Shown here one piece after another: positions 25,555 through 37,205 of a stretch of DNA of 64,000 bases; positions within the stretch are counted from its first letter, which is position 1; each line of letters begins with the position of its first letter. The stretch covers positions 10,251,706-10,315,705 of the forward strand of contig CM074190.1 of assembly GCA_037179385.1 (NCBI GenBank). Direction: 5' to 3'. The notes beneath the pieces were generated by a model. That model ran no database searches, was not told the DNA's origin, and was given only the letters and a program-made list of their open reading frames with translations. Both the position numbers and the translations under genes were made by a program. The stretch is from Holothuria scabra. Lineage: Eukaryota > Echinodermata > Holothuroidea > Aspidochirotida > Holothuriidae.

Positions 25555-27639
25555 CATGATATGAAATATAAAGAGCAAATTCTGATCTAGTGTAATTTTG
25601 CCTTTGAATTTGGGAATTTTGTGCCATTAACATTTCAATTGCAATATGAAAGGGGGGAATCATACCCCAAAGGCACCAAATTAGGGGGTTGCAACTAAAG
25701 GGCAGAAGAAATTGATCTGGGCAAAAATTTTCAGGCCCTGGTCCACAGGGGGGTCTAAGGGACAAAAACCCCCTGATGTTATCAAGGTTAAGCATTTCTA
25801 TGGACAAAGAATTTAGTCTCAGGAGGGGTATACTATCTACAGTATTTTTTGGTTAACCGGGAGGCAGAGAGTGGGGGCAAGGAAAATTGTGAGGAAAAGT
25901 CCTTGCTTTGCCCATCCATAGAGACACCAGAGCATAGCAAAGTGAGCAGACATGCTCCCTTTCTCCAAGGTACTTACCAGTGTTTAAGGTAGCTTTGGTA
26001 ATAAAATGTTATACCTCAAATGATATGCCCTGTCATTGAAAGTGGTTTTAAGTTTAGTAACAGTTGTACTGTAAACACTAGTAGATGTTGATGTTTGGTG
26101 TATGCATACTGCTTATTGCATTGTTCGGTTTTGGATCCATTGCAGATGTGTATAGGCTAGGTTTATGTTTTTACATCATAGGCTAGTTTACCTACGTAAA
26201 TAGTGAAATATCCAGACTTGACATGATTTTGTTCTTGAATTTGAAAATAATGTGTCACATTTCAACTACAATATGTAGGGTGCAGTGGGAGGGGGGGGGG
26301 GCATTTACATTGCAGGGTGCAAATTGGTCAAGGCCCTATCCTCCCTTCATTCCATCTTTATCTGTCTTCTAAGTGTTGGAAGGCTTACATTACAAAGCAG
26401 ATGTTATGCTCGAAAATTTGGTCAGAGCAAGATAAGATTCCTACCTTCGAATGTTTTATATATAGCCTATGTATTGTTGGCCAGCCTACTACTAGTACCA
26501 AGTGCCTGTGGTGCTAGCCTACGGGCATGCAACAGCCCTGACACAAACATGAAGAGGGGGTGCTGGCATGTGAAATGGCAACATAGGCCTACCACCTGCT
26601 TTGAATGGATGGCATCATTTGTTTGAATGCGGATTTTACTTTGTAGGCTCTCATTTTAGGCCTATTGGGCACAACTAAAACAAGTAAAACAGTGTTATAT
26701 TTATCACCATAATTGTAACAGCTAACAAATGGCCTAGCGCAGGCTATACACTGTCTGTCGGCCTATAAACCATCAAAAAAACGAATGCGAATTGACGCGA
26801 ATAGCCTACCGTACGGTAACTTATACCTAACATTAGCCTAATGTTACATCTTGGCTTGATGTTAATGTCTACAAAGAAAGACCCCTTCCTGTTCTCAGGC
26901 TATGTCTAATTCAAATAAATAAAATTGAGTTATTATTGCCACTTCAATCAATTCACATTTTCCGATGCTACTCCAATTTTATTCCCGGAAGTGAAACTTA
27001 CGAGAGATGAATAAAATACTCCTGCAACGATGGACCCTGCGAGGAGAATTGCCAGCTTCCTTCAGCAACTTGCTCGCAGCTTGCTAAGCTAGTGAGCTAC
27101 ACGGTATATTGTATACCGTTTCACTAGAGTACTGCCGTATACGCGCCGTACGCGTACGGTATATTGCAATTAGTCAGGGTAACCCTGTTCTGAAGAGCCT
27201 GACAGACGGATGACTCTTTTTTAAGTTTCCACCCGAATTGGTGCTTCAGGAGGCCCGAAGGCCGGGCCGGAAAAAATGAGTCAATAGCACACCAACACGT
27301 ACCCTTGACCAGTGAACACAAAACCACCAGCAACAGCCCCACATTCCGGCCCGTCAACGACGGAAAGGAAACGTGGAGAGAGAGAGAGCGCGCGACGACC
27401 ATCATGACGGTCCCGCGAACAACTTCCCACGCACACCAAATCACCTCTGGAGACAAAGGTTGGGCCATATCCGATGATTTGTACCCTTCTTCACGGCTAC
27501 AATGATGGTTTGTACCCTTCTTCACTGGGCTACAATCGCTGGTTGTACCCTTCTTCAGGGCTACTGGATGTCTTCTTCGGTGGCTTGTCTTGGTTTCTTC
27601 CGTGGCTGGTCTTGATTTCTTCGGTGGCTGGTCTTCCTC
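25555..27639. other. Unassigned intergenic DNA
   Basis: It contains a diverged second copy of flanking DNA: GATTTTGTTCTTGAATTTG near 26225 compares with similar sequence near 25590. A G-run lies at 26288-26300. CpG-rich sequence and ACGGTATA motifs occur at 27090-27170. No gene recognised. Confidence 0.4.
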
Positions 27640-28110
27640 ATCTCTTCAGTATCTTCGTTACCTGGCCATATTTTTCCACTTCCGTTTTGTAATTGACTCT
27701 AGGGGTGTTTGTCTGAAGTAAAATTGTCGAAGTTTCATTTTTCTGTTTTTCCCTTGCTAAATTTTCGAGTTTGCCTGTCAGCAATTTGTTAGGAAAGTCT
27801 TGTACGTAAATTTTTGAGACGCTGTTTGACAGTCGGTAGTCTAGCAATTTCTAGGACTTCGTCAGGGGAGGGGGGGGGGCGGTAGTCAAGGTGGCCGTGG
27901 GCAATCCTGCATGCCCGTCGTTGAGTCTGTTCCGGTATTTTTCAAGTAGTGAGTCCTTTAGTTGGATGAGTGCTGGGGCTGCGTATTCAATAATTGGTCT
28001 GGTCGTTTTTTAAATCTTCATGGTCGTGGCAGGGGAGGCACGTGCGTGCTCCTTAATGTCCCGCGGCCGGCTATACGGTAAAGCTGAGAGACTTGCCTGC
28101 GCCTCCATCT
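27640..28110 (-). pseudogene. LINE reverse transcriptase C-terminal fragment
   Basis: The minus strand reads TRPIIEYAAPALIQLKDSLL, equivalent to the LVRPxLEYA motif near the end of LINE RTs. After frame changes, RACRIAHGHLDYR and LLDYRLSNSVSKIYVQDFPN follow. The upstream part, VKAKMEAQASLSAL, matches the family seen at 33411-33640 and 34555-34770. Degenerate and truncated. Confidence 0.7.
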
Positions 28111-28138
28111 TGGCCTTAACATAACATAACATAACGGG

Positions 28139-28916
28139 CATGGGCGTCCGCAGAAATTTTTGCAAGGGGGTCAATGTCATCCATGGATGATTGAATTGTG
28201 TACGCTATCTAAGCGGAGCGCCACCATTAGTTGGCGCGGAGCGTACAAGAAAATTTTGGGCCTTAAAAACCTTCCAGATGGCCGGAAACCACACTTGACC
28301 AGTGTTATAAGCTGCATGTACTCAGCCTTGAAACAGGGATTTCATGTCTGTAATTTTAAGATTTTTCGAATTTTCAATGTAAAAAATTGTTAGGGGAAAT
28401 CTGCCTCTCGGTCGAGGCTTTGCACGCCTATATGCACGATAAAACTTACAACTGTCAAACAGTCTATGTATGCCTATATCCGTTACCCAATTATGAACCA
28501 TACCCCCACCCTGTATATATCCCAGTTACATCCGCGCATCGCCACTTGAGATCAGTACGTGAGCAAACCAAGACCAACGCATTCATCAACTGTCGCATGC
28601 CATATGCACACTACATACCTGACAACTAGTACAATTTTGGCACAGTTTTTACAATTACAACTTTCTAATAGATATCACGAATGATGGTCCCCAAATTACG
28701 ATTTCACTATTCAGCATACCATCTCCTCTTTTGCTATTTCTGGTCAAATGTCCGTATATTTCAGTAGAAACTGACGCTGTGAGTGAAGATATTTTGATGA
28801 TTTATTTTTAATATTTTTTTAGTTCAATTTTTAACAAATTTTTTTCCACAAGTTTGATTTTCCGGGGGGGGGGAAGTGCCCCCTTGCTTGCCCCCCCCCC
28901 CTTTCGGACGTCCATG
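28139..28916. mobile_element. 778-bp hAT-like MITE with CATGGRCGTCCG ends
   Basis: It starts CATGGGCGTCCG and ends CGGACGTCCATG. The 8-bp duplication ATAACGGG lies at 28131-28138 and 28917-28924. Near its left end (28200-28310) is the 'GGTGGCGCTCCGCTTAGATAG' module in complement, shared with other insertions in this window. C/G homopolymers lie near the right end. Confidence 0.93.
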
Positions 28917-29344
28917 ATAACGGGTTGAAGGGCAAAGGAGGGCCAAGACCCCATAAGATGCCCTGAAGTCTAATCAGTAGTCAAAAAGAAAAATAGACAA
29001 AAAAGCCTGACAACAGCCCCATACAATCAGATTCTACCACATTCATAGAAAAACTAGTCAATGTTAACCTTAAAGGTAAAGAGCAGTCCCCCAAACTTAT
29101 TTTGAGGAATAAGCTAAATAACTCAATTTTCATCTTATTCACTTTAAAGTATATCTTTCATTACATTTTATGACTTTACTATGGCATATTCAATGTAAAC
29201 CAAGTGGTTGTTTCTGGTAAATTTCACATTTGAAGAGAAAAATCATTGTTATGTGACTCCCAAGAGCCAATCATGAAACTGGACAGTCTACTACACTTCT
29301 TCAATTTGGGATGACTGCTCTTGCCCTTTAAAGCAGTGAACTGA
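28917..29344. other. Unassigned DNA before LINE
   Basis: AT-rich, no gene recognised; may include 3' untranslated sequence of the LINE that follows on the minus strand. Confidence 0.35.
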
Positions 29345-29739
29345 CGGGGAGTTAACTACCCAATGTGGCAGACAATTCCACTCGTTGACAACTCTATGGG
29401 AGAAACTAAACTAAGTTCCTAATGTCAAACCTTGCAAAAGGCTTTTCCAGCTTTTTACAATGCCCAAGCACCCGAGAATTGCTTTGAATTGAATAACCAC
29501 AAGTCAAAGGAGGATTCCTTTCACAAAGGAACTTGTAAACCTGGAGCATGTCCCCCAGGCTTCTCAGCTCCAAAGTGGTAAGCCCAAGATGCTAGCATGA
29601 TAAGGTAAATTTCTCACCTCAGGTATAAGGCGAGTGGCTCTCCTCTGAACTTTCTCTAAAAGAAACTTTCCTTTTAATTCGTAGAAGGGGCTCCAAGTCT
29701 GAGCTGCATAGTCAAGATTGGGTCTTACCAACTGCTTAT
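29345..29739 (-). pseudogene. LINE (CR1-like) reverse transcriptase C-terminal part
   Basis: The minus strand encodes LVRPNLDYAAQTWSPFYELK, LLEKVQRRATRLIPEV and, after a frameshift, SLGDMLQVYKFLCER and GHCKKLEKPF. These are the ordered C-terminal motifs of CR1-clade LINEs. It joins in frame to 32930-33176 when the 3.19-kb insertion is removed (LYKQLVRPN). Confidence 0.9.
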
Positions 29740-29869
29740 CAGTGGCGTAACCAGCGGGGGAGCAGGGGGAGGGAGCCCCTCCAGTAAAATGCCTTGCCCC
29801 CCACTTTCCCCCCAAATGAAATTCGTAGGTCGAAAAAAATGAAAGAAAATGTGTAGGCGATAGCATTAA

Positions 29870-30030
29870 TACCTGATACTACGTATGCAGTCCCTTGTTT
29901 CAGTTTTGAATGTTGATGAGTTCTTAACGGATATTCTGTCTTGTCTAAATTAGAAAAGTAGCATCCTTGTGCTGTGGGGTGGGGTTAATGACGGCAGATA
30001 CTTTGAAGGACTGCTCTGTTAGATTCCAAA
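29870..30030. repeat. Left arm of internal inverted repeat
   Basis: GTTCTTAACGGATATTCTGT and GCAGATACTTTGAAG are found in reverse complement at 31800-31980. The arms are about 80-85% alike by eye and lie inside the outer hAT-like element. Confidence 0.8.
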
Positions 30031-30529
30031 AGAGAAAAACATCTTGCAAAGTCTCAAAAGTGTCGAATCAAGTGTACAGCCTTAAAGGCCGAGTTAAAAC
30101 TGCCAGTTTTGTCTGAAGGCGGAACAAACGAGAACTTCATCAATAACCTCTCCGATATAGATCTCTATCGGATAAATATAACATAAAGAAGCTCATAGGT
30201 TGGGGTGACAGTTTATAACTATACCCCGCCCTTCAATCAGAATATCAAGCCTCATAGTCCTCAAAGGACCATTTAAAACAATGAGGATATACAATAAAAT
30301 TTGTACAAAAACCAAAGAGCTGAAACAAAATCTGCAGTGCTAAGACACTGGCACTTAATTAATATCGGAAAAAGCGCATCTATGTCAAATTTTCCGACAT
30401 CACCGGTCATAGCCTTTGAGAAGGCACCCAAACTAAATAACACCTGGTTGATTCTAGGCCTAAAAGCGACACTGAGCCTGGAGTGAACTGGAAACAATTT
30501 GATGAAGCTCAACATCTAAAAACCAAGAG

Positions 30530-31779
30530 CAATGGCGGAGCTGCCATATGGTCAGGGGGCCGGTCGCCCCCCCCCCCCCCCCACGGACCAAAATCGTCTG
30601 TCGGCGCCCTTTTTAGGTTTTTAACATACTTTACTCTTGCACCATTTTTGGTAAAAATCATAATATAATAGCTTTGTTTTAAGGTCCAGATAACAAAATG
30701 CTCAAAAAACCACCAGTTATGTACTATCTGCACTTTACTCTGATGAAAAGGGTCATCTTCTGTAATACCGTATAGGGATAGGTTTTGCCGAAACGTATTT
30801 TCATGCATGCTTTATACACATTAATGAATGTTATCGCTGTGCTAAGTTTGTTGCTTCCACACCAAGCGTGATTATGATATAAGCTTGCAAAATAATAACA
30901 ATAATTGTAGCGCAAATAGCCCTCTTAATGTCGGGGATAATTGTCTACATAGACAATAAAAGAATTTATAAAGATACCAAAATAGCTTCCACAACATTTT
31001 TCAAAATCATTTGAAGAGAACATTCAGGTTAAAATCAAATAGAACTGTTATCATAGTGGTAATGGTTTAAGAGTTTTAAAGAGCAGTTTCCATTTTGCTT
31101 TTCTTCAAGTGGCCATTCTCATGATAAATAGCTATTTTTGACACTGCACTATAATCCCATGAAAATGTTTCATTCTGTACTTTCGTGGTCTCAAAAGCTA
31201 GAAAATTGCATCAAACAAGCTTAAGTTTAGGCTACCTAAATTTATTATGAATTCGGTATCTAGAGAGCCAAGCAGACCTCTTGTCTTGGCTATTTCTTTA
31301 AATGTACTTAATTAATGGCTATTTCAGGGTGGTCACATGATGTACATTATACTTCTTCGTATATATTAATTAGCATTAATATTGCGTAACAGTTCACCCA
31401 GTGTTTTTCCTATTTATATGCGGTAAGTAGGCTTCAGAAATGTCATTTCCAGCGATCTGAGAGGCATTTTGGGTCAAAATTTTCTTACTCTCCGCGCCAA
31501 CTCATGGTGGCTCGGAGCTTTTCCCTCTGAAAAAATTTAGTCCCCCTCCCGAATTTTCTTTCGCGGAGGTCCATGGATAGAAAATTTAAACATGTTTTAA
31601 TGGAGTGAAAACTTGCTGAGGAGAAATGTCAAAGTAGTCTCCTACCAGGTGCGGAAAATCAAATGGAAAGTCTGGAAAGCCGTGGCTTCGATCGTGCTGA
31701 GGCTCAGGGTATTTACCTTCGAAGCACCCCTGCAGACCATTTTCGCCCCCTCTGCCCGAAATCCCAAGCTCCGCCACTG
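30530..31779. mobile_element. 1.25-kb hAT-like element (CAGTGGCGGAGC family), copy 1, nested
   Basis: It starts CAATGGCGGAGCT and ends AGCTCCGCCACTG. The 8-bp duplication ACCAAGAG lies at 30522-30529 and 31780-31787. A second copy in opposite orientation occupies 35394-39216. It contains the shared module at 31435-31530. Short frames near the right end (such as MAELGISGRGGENGLQG) recur in the second copy but do not look like a transposase. Confidence 0.94.
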
Positions 31780-31799
31780 ACCAAGAGCAGACACATGTC

Positions 31800-31980
31800 T
31801 AGTTGCAGGTTTTAGAAACCTAACAGAGCAGTACTTCAAAGTATCTGCGGTCTTTAATCCCACCCCATAGTACAAAGAAGCTACCTGTCTAATTACAAGA
31901 CAGAATATCCGTTAAGAACGCATAAAAATTCAAAATTGAAACAAAGGACTGCATGCGTAGTAGCAGATAATGTCACCGCT
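31800..31980. repeat. Right arm of internal inverted repeat
   Basis: Reverse complement of 29870-30030; see that entry. It contains ACAGAATATCCGTTAAGAAC. Confidence 0.8.
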
Positions 31981-32929
31981 TGCCCATTTTCATTTATTTA
32001 TTGAAGACTTTGTCTCCAAACACAAGAACTTGACAATTAACTTGTGTTAGGCTAGTTAGCGTAGCCTTAGACATCTTTTATACATGTATGTGGGCTGCCG
32101 TTGGGGTAGGGTGGGAGTAGAAGTTTTATAAATGAATGAAGATATTGGGCAGCAGTTACTGAAATCTTCTCGTTTTCATTCCAACTAATATATGTTTTCT
32201 TAAAACAGAAAGAAATAGCCCTAGCTTAATTTATATTGAAGAAAAGTCAAGACCAAAAATAAGAGAGTAAAAGCAAACAATTGATTTTAAAAGCAAGCAA
32301 ATTGTTATGGTCCCCATGCAATAGCATTATTGATAGGAATGGTGGCAAATCGTGATTCTGATTAGGCATAAATTAAACTTTATACAAATAAAAACATGAG
32401 TCATTTAATTGAGAAATTTTGTATGTGCTTTTCTTGAAATGTGTATGATTAGTTGGATAAAGTTAATGTGCAGTTTTCGATTTTCACAGTTTAAGGCATG
32501 GTATTACTATTTCCACAGGTACAAATTAAGCAGTAAAATGGTCAACTTGTTCAATAAACGGAAGAACAAGCGATCCTTTGATGCAGTGTAGAACATTTTC
32601 TGCCAACCGTAGAAGGTCCCTCGTTGGCATAAAGCAAACATTCATAGCAGAAGTATAAATTTCCAAACCTGTGTTCCAAAACATTTGGGATATTTAGCTG
32701 AAATTCACAGGGTCAAAGACACTGGAAAGTGCCATTTCCGTCAATCTGAGAGGCATTTTTAGCCTCTCAGATTTTTTCTCTGTATGCTACGCGCCAATTG
32801 ATGGTGGCGCTCCGCTTAGATAGTGTTATTTGTGCTAGACCCCCATATCAAACTTTGCCCCCCTCCTAACCTCAGCTCCCCGCCCCCCCCCCCCCCGCCC
32901 CAAAATGAAAAATTCTAGTTACGCCACTG

Positions 32930-33176
32930 CTGCTTATACAAATTAAGTACAATATCCTTACTAGTATTGTTGAAATTCCTCTTGGTCAATCCAAGCACTC
33001 TATTAGCCTTTTCAGCAGTGGTTGCACACTGTCTTGATGACTTTAAATCCCCAGCAATTACAACACCCAGATCTTTCTCGAAGGTGACATTACTTAAAAC
33101 ACTACCATTCATGTTATAATCATAGCTAAAACTTTTAGGACCAAAATGAAGGGCCTTACACTTATCCGCATTAAAA
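32930..33176 (-). pseudogene. LINE (CR1-like) reverse transcriptase, part upstream of the insertion
   Basis: The minus strand encodes FNADKCKALHFGPKSFSYDY, then FEKDLGVVIAGDLKSS and ANRVLGLTKRNFNN. These are the 'NxxKC..M.FG' and 'DLGV..' motifs that follow the catalytic domain in CR1-like LINEs. It is cut at 33177 by another insertion. Confidence 0.88.
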
Positions 33177-34257
33177 CCAGCCAACATGTCCAGTTGGGCT
33201 CCGACTGGGCTCAAGATGGGCTACTTCCTGTGCCCCCGCTGGGATCCATTCGTGTTTGTCAGGTGTTCCCACATGGGGCCCAACTGGACTAGCTTTTCCC
33301 AGTTGATGCCCAGTTGGAGCCCAGCTGGGCCCAGCTTCAACAACTGAAGCCTAGCTGGGCTCCAGCTGAAGTCCAGCTGGAACCCATTTTTAACCAAAAG
33401 TTCCTGCTTCTTGTAAGCATTACTTTGTCCTTGTGGTGGTAGTTAAATTCTAGTCGTTCGTTAATGGTCACCCCAAGGTATTTGCAATTGACCCGTCTTT
33501 GTGTAGCGTAGTGGATGTATAGTGGAAGTGGATTAAATGGTAATTATAATTTATAATAAGTGACCACGGACTTCCTATATACATAGACAGAGCATGTAAC
33601 GCGTACGTCCTATCCGTAGCTGGTCGTCACACTCTGAGCCAAAAAGGCGCACCAACATGGTCGCCGTGAAGTTATAATTTGTATGATTCAAAGGCCCAGA
33701 TCTCTCACCCCAAACAGTATACCAATTCTCCTAACCTTCTTACTTAAGCTCTATGTGTTAAATCCAAAAACTCCCAGTACAGTTCATGCTGTGTAATGTA
33801 AGCTTTGGGTGCTCGTTAGTCCCGACTATTATACGGTAAAGCTGCATATCGAAAAGTTTCGATCATAAACCTCCCAAATGCGTTACAGTGTGCGGGCGCA
33901 TTTTCCATTTTTAGGTTTGTCGCTTTTATGTAGTATTCAAACTGGATTTGTGATTTTCCTACTATTGCACATCTAGTTAATGTTTTTTTGACTGGGCACA
34001 CCCCTTACTTTTGTCGTAAATCATTAATTTATGGGGTTTGATATTTATGGGCTAAAAGCGTTTTTCATCCCAATTTTACATAATTTAGAGGATTTACACT
34101 TCTAGCCACTTCTACCTTCTACTGGGCATCAGCTGGGAAAGGCTAGCCCAGCTGGGCCCATGTGGGAACACCTGACAAACACGAATGGGTCCCAGCTGGG
34201 GCCCAGCAGATAGTCCAGCTGAAACCCAGCTGGGGCCCAACTGAGCATGTTGGCTGG
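33177..34257. mobile_element. Palindrome-filled TIR element (CCCAGCTGGG type)
   Basis: The ends read CCAGCCAACATGTCCAGTTG at left and, in complement, CCAGCCAACATGCTCAGTTG at right. Inside each end are tandem CCCAGCTGGGCC-like palindromic units. A mirrored CATTCGTGTTTGTCAGGTGT block follows (left near 33248, complement near 34172). The interior carries a LINE fragment (33411-33640). The target duplication is unclear. Confidence 0.8.
33411..33640 (-). pseudogene. LINE reverse transcriptase fragment, copy 1
   Basis: It is closely similar to 34555-34770 (shared TTTGTCCTTGTGGTGGTAGT and TTCCTATATxCATxGACAGA). The complement gives the LGVTI-like motif and NYHHKDKA. It lies inside the palindrome-filled element. 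Confidence 0.7.
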
Positions 34258-34554
34258 GATGTCACAGGTAACAGGAGGAGAAGAATTCGTTTTGTTTGGA
34301 TCTTTATTTTTGTCGTAAAACGCGTGAAGTAAAGACATGAATGGCCCATTATTTTTGGGAAATCCCCCAAATTATGACGTAACAAAATTTTGAAATCGTC
34401 AAAAAGTATTTCGAATGAAAATCGGCAGTTTCATGAGTTTCTCTCACCTTGACATATCATTCCAAAGAATAATCGATTTTGCTTAATTACCTTAATTAGA
34501 ACATTTAGAAAATTTTGATAAAAATGAGCAAATGATCGTTTTTGTACAAAACTC
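34258..34554. other. Unassigned spacer
   Basis: AT-rich, with TTTTGTCGTAAA shared with the interior of the neighbouring element near 34010. No gene. Confidence 0.35.
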
Positions 34555-34770
34555 TTCGATATGAGAGACTTGCCTGCCCATAGTCTTGGCTTTGTCCTTG
34601 TGGTGGTAGTTAAATTCTAATTGTTCGTCAATGGTCACTCTTAGGTATTTGACCCGTCTTTGTCTAGCGTAGTGATGTATGTAGTGGAAGCGCATTAGAT
34701 GGTGATTATTTATAATAAGTGAACACGGGCTTCCTATATTCATGGACAGAGAATGTAACGCCTACGTCCA
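34555..34770 (-). pseudogene. LINE reverse transcriptase fragment, copy 2
   Basis: The minus strand encodes RRVKYLRVTIDEQLEFNYHH followed by KDKAKTM. This is the 'KYLGVTID..L.W' motif after the RT catalytic domain. It is the same family as 33411-33640 and probably 27640-28110. Confidence 0.78.
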
Positions 34771-35393
34771 TTAGCGGCTCGTCATAGAGGCACGGAATGA
34801 GACTTGCCCCCCCCCCCCAAACATTTCCAAAACATGGTCTTCAATTCCCCCCCCCCCCCCAAAAAAAAAAAAAAAAAAAAAAAAAAAAACGTTATTCGAT
34901 ATGACATGAATAAAAAGTAGCCTTTTCCTTAATTATATATTATTTATAAAGTATAAACTAATGCGTAATTGTCAAGGATATATTTCGTAATTGTATCAAA
35001 ATTTTAGCCCAGTACTGGCCGCCCAGAATCGTTGATAGAGCTAACAGCACCAATAGCAGTACTGAACCAGTACTGTTATTGGTGCTAGTAGGGCTACAGT
35101 ACCAATGCTTGTGTGGCCGGTTCAAGTTTACAGGCTCATTCGACCACTTGTCATATGAATTAATATGATTCGAAAAGTTATGATTTTAATTTGTTTCCAA
35201 CGGTGTGCAGCTCCTTGAAACAAAAAAGTCCAGAACAAATTTATGTTTGATATTTTGAAGAGGAACATATTCTAGGCATATCTTACTGGGGAAAATTTTT
35301 ACTGTATCCACGTACTGCTTGCCTGCGTAGCAGACTTTAGGGCATATTCCTTGTTCAGCAAAACGGGAGTGAACAAACCGAGTCCGCTCCACG
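34771..35393. other. Homopolymer tracts and unassigned DNA
   Basis: C runs at 34807-34817 and 34848-34860 lead directly into an A run of about 30 bases (34861-34889). The C-to-A switch could mark the end of an element or a retroposed tail. The rest is AT-rich and unassigned. Confidence 0.5.
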
Positions 35394-37205
35394 TGGTGGC
35401 GGAGCTAGGGATTTCGGTCAGAGAGGGTGAAAATGTTCTGCAGGGGCGCTTCCAGGGAGGAAATACCCTGAGTCTTAGCACGATCGAAGCCACGGTTTTT
35501 CAGACTTTCCATTTGATTTTCCGCACCTGGTAGAAGACTACTTTCTCCTTTCTATCTATGGGCCTCCGCGGAAGAAAATTCGGGGGGGGGGGGGGGACTA
35601 AACTCTTTTAGGGGAAAGTCTCCGCACCATGATGACTAAGGCTTGGCCCGGAGCGCAAGAAAACTTTGGCCCAAAATGCCTCTTACAGCGTTGGGAATGA
35701 CATTTTTAAAGCCTATTTACTGCATATAAATGGGGAAAACACTGAGTGACTAACTGTTAAGAAATGTTGATGTTAATTTTCCTCCGTCTTTTTCTTAAGG
35801 TTTACTTCGTTTTTAAGGTTTTTTTTTTCAGGGGAAGGCAAGTCCTCCCCCCCCCCCCTTGCCCCAACCTGCGGACGCGCTCGCTTCTATCCCTCTCTTC
35901 CACATTTTAGTATGAAGGCAGTCACTATATTTTGTGTATTATTGTCAGGTCTCGACTTAAGATTTTAATGTAATAATTAATGGGCCACTTTGTGAAGATG
36001 AAGATTAAACCTGTAGCTAGATCTAAATGGCAAGCAATCTTACAGAGGGAAAGAGTTATGGAAATTAATTACCGCTTGGTGTAGGCTACCTTTTTGGCAT
36101 CTGGAAATCAACATCAGTACACGAAGAAACATTATTGACGTAATTTACATCATGAAATAGCCACTAATTAAGTACATTTAAAGAAATAGCCAAGACAATA
36201 GGTGTGATTGGCTCTCTGGACACCGAATTCATATGATAAATAAGTGTGGCCTTGATGCAATTTTCTGGATTTTGAGACCACTGAAGTACAGAAATAGGCA
36301 TTTTCATGAGATTATCGTGCAGTGGCAGAATTAGCCATTTATCATGAAAATGGTCGCTTAAAGAAAAGCAAAATGGAAACTGCTCATTAAAACTCTTAAA
36401 CCATTACCGCTATGATAACAGTTCTATTTTATTTTAACCTGAGTGTTCTCTTGAAATGATTTTGAAAATCGTTGTGGAAGCTATTTTGGTATCTTATAAA
36501 CTCGTTTTATAGCAGTCTATGTTAACAATTATCCCCTACAGCAAGAGGGCTATTTGCGCTACAATTATTATTGCACCCTTTGCAACATCTTTTATTGCCC
36601 GGGAGGGTTAATTTAATGTCAGTCTGTGTATTTTTTAAGCTTATAATCACGCTTGGTGTGACCCAATGAACTTAGCACAGTGACAACATTCATTAGTGCG
36701 TATATAAAGCATGACGACACGTTTCGGCAAAACCTATCCCTACATTGCAGAAGATAACCCTTCAAGTTTTCATCAGAATAAAGTGCAGATAATTACTGGT
36801 GGCTGTTTGAGCATTTTCTTATCTGGACCTTAAAATGACGTTATTAAAGGCAGTCATTCGTCACCCTAAACTACAGTTTCAGTATACATATATCAAAACT
36901 CTCAATTGGTACAGCTCTTTGATTGGCATCACATTCAAACATTGCATCATAGCTAAATTACACATCATGGGCACTGAGAGTTACTTGATTACACATTATG
37001 GACTTGTAAGGCCACTGGGACAAGCCATGAAGCAATAAACAAGGATTGTGTCTGGATAAAAATGAGTTTTAGATAAATGCGGGAGGGCTAGAAGTAAGGA
37101 GGTTGGGAGAATTGGAACTGTTTAATTAGGATGATGAAAATATGCCTTTAAATCACGTCTTTTTGCCACAAATGATGCAAGAGTAAAGTATGTTAAAAAC
37201 CTAAA

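Larger units (their letters stand above)
29740..32929. mobile_element. hAT-like element with a nested hAT, inserted in LINE
   Basis: It starts CAGTGGCGTAACCAG and ends CTAGTTACGCCACTG. The 8-bp duplication CTGCTTAT lies at 29732-29739 and 32930-32937. It carries the element at 30530-31779 nested inside, so its own length was about 1.93 kb. Internal inverted repeats 29870-30030 and 31800-31980 pair imperfectly. The shared subterminal module is at 32724-32825. No transposase recognised. Confidence 0.93.

Noticed and set aside
34861..34889. Poly-A run as the tail of a processed pseudogene
   Set aside because: No upstream coding similarity was found, and it directly abuts a poly-C run, so it could be a simple repeat expansion.
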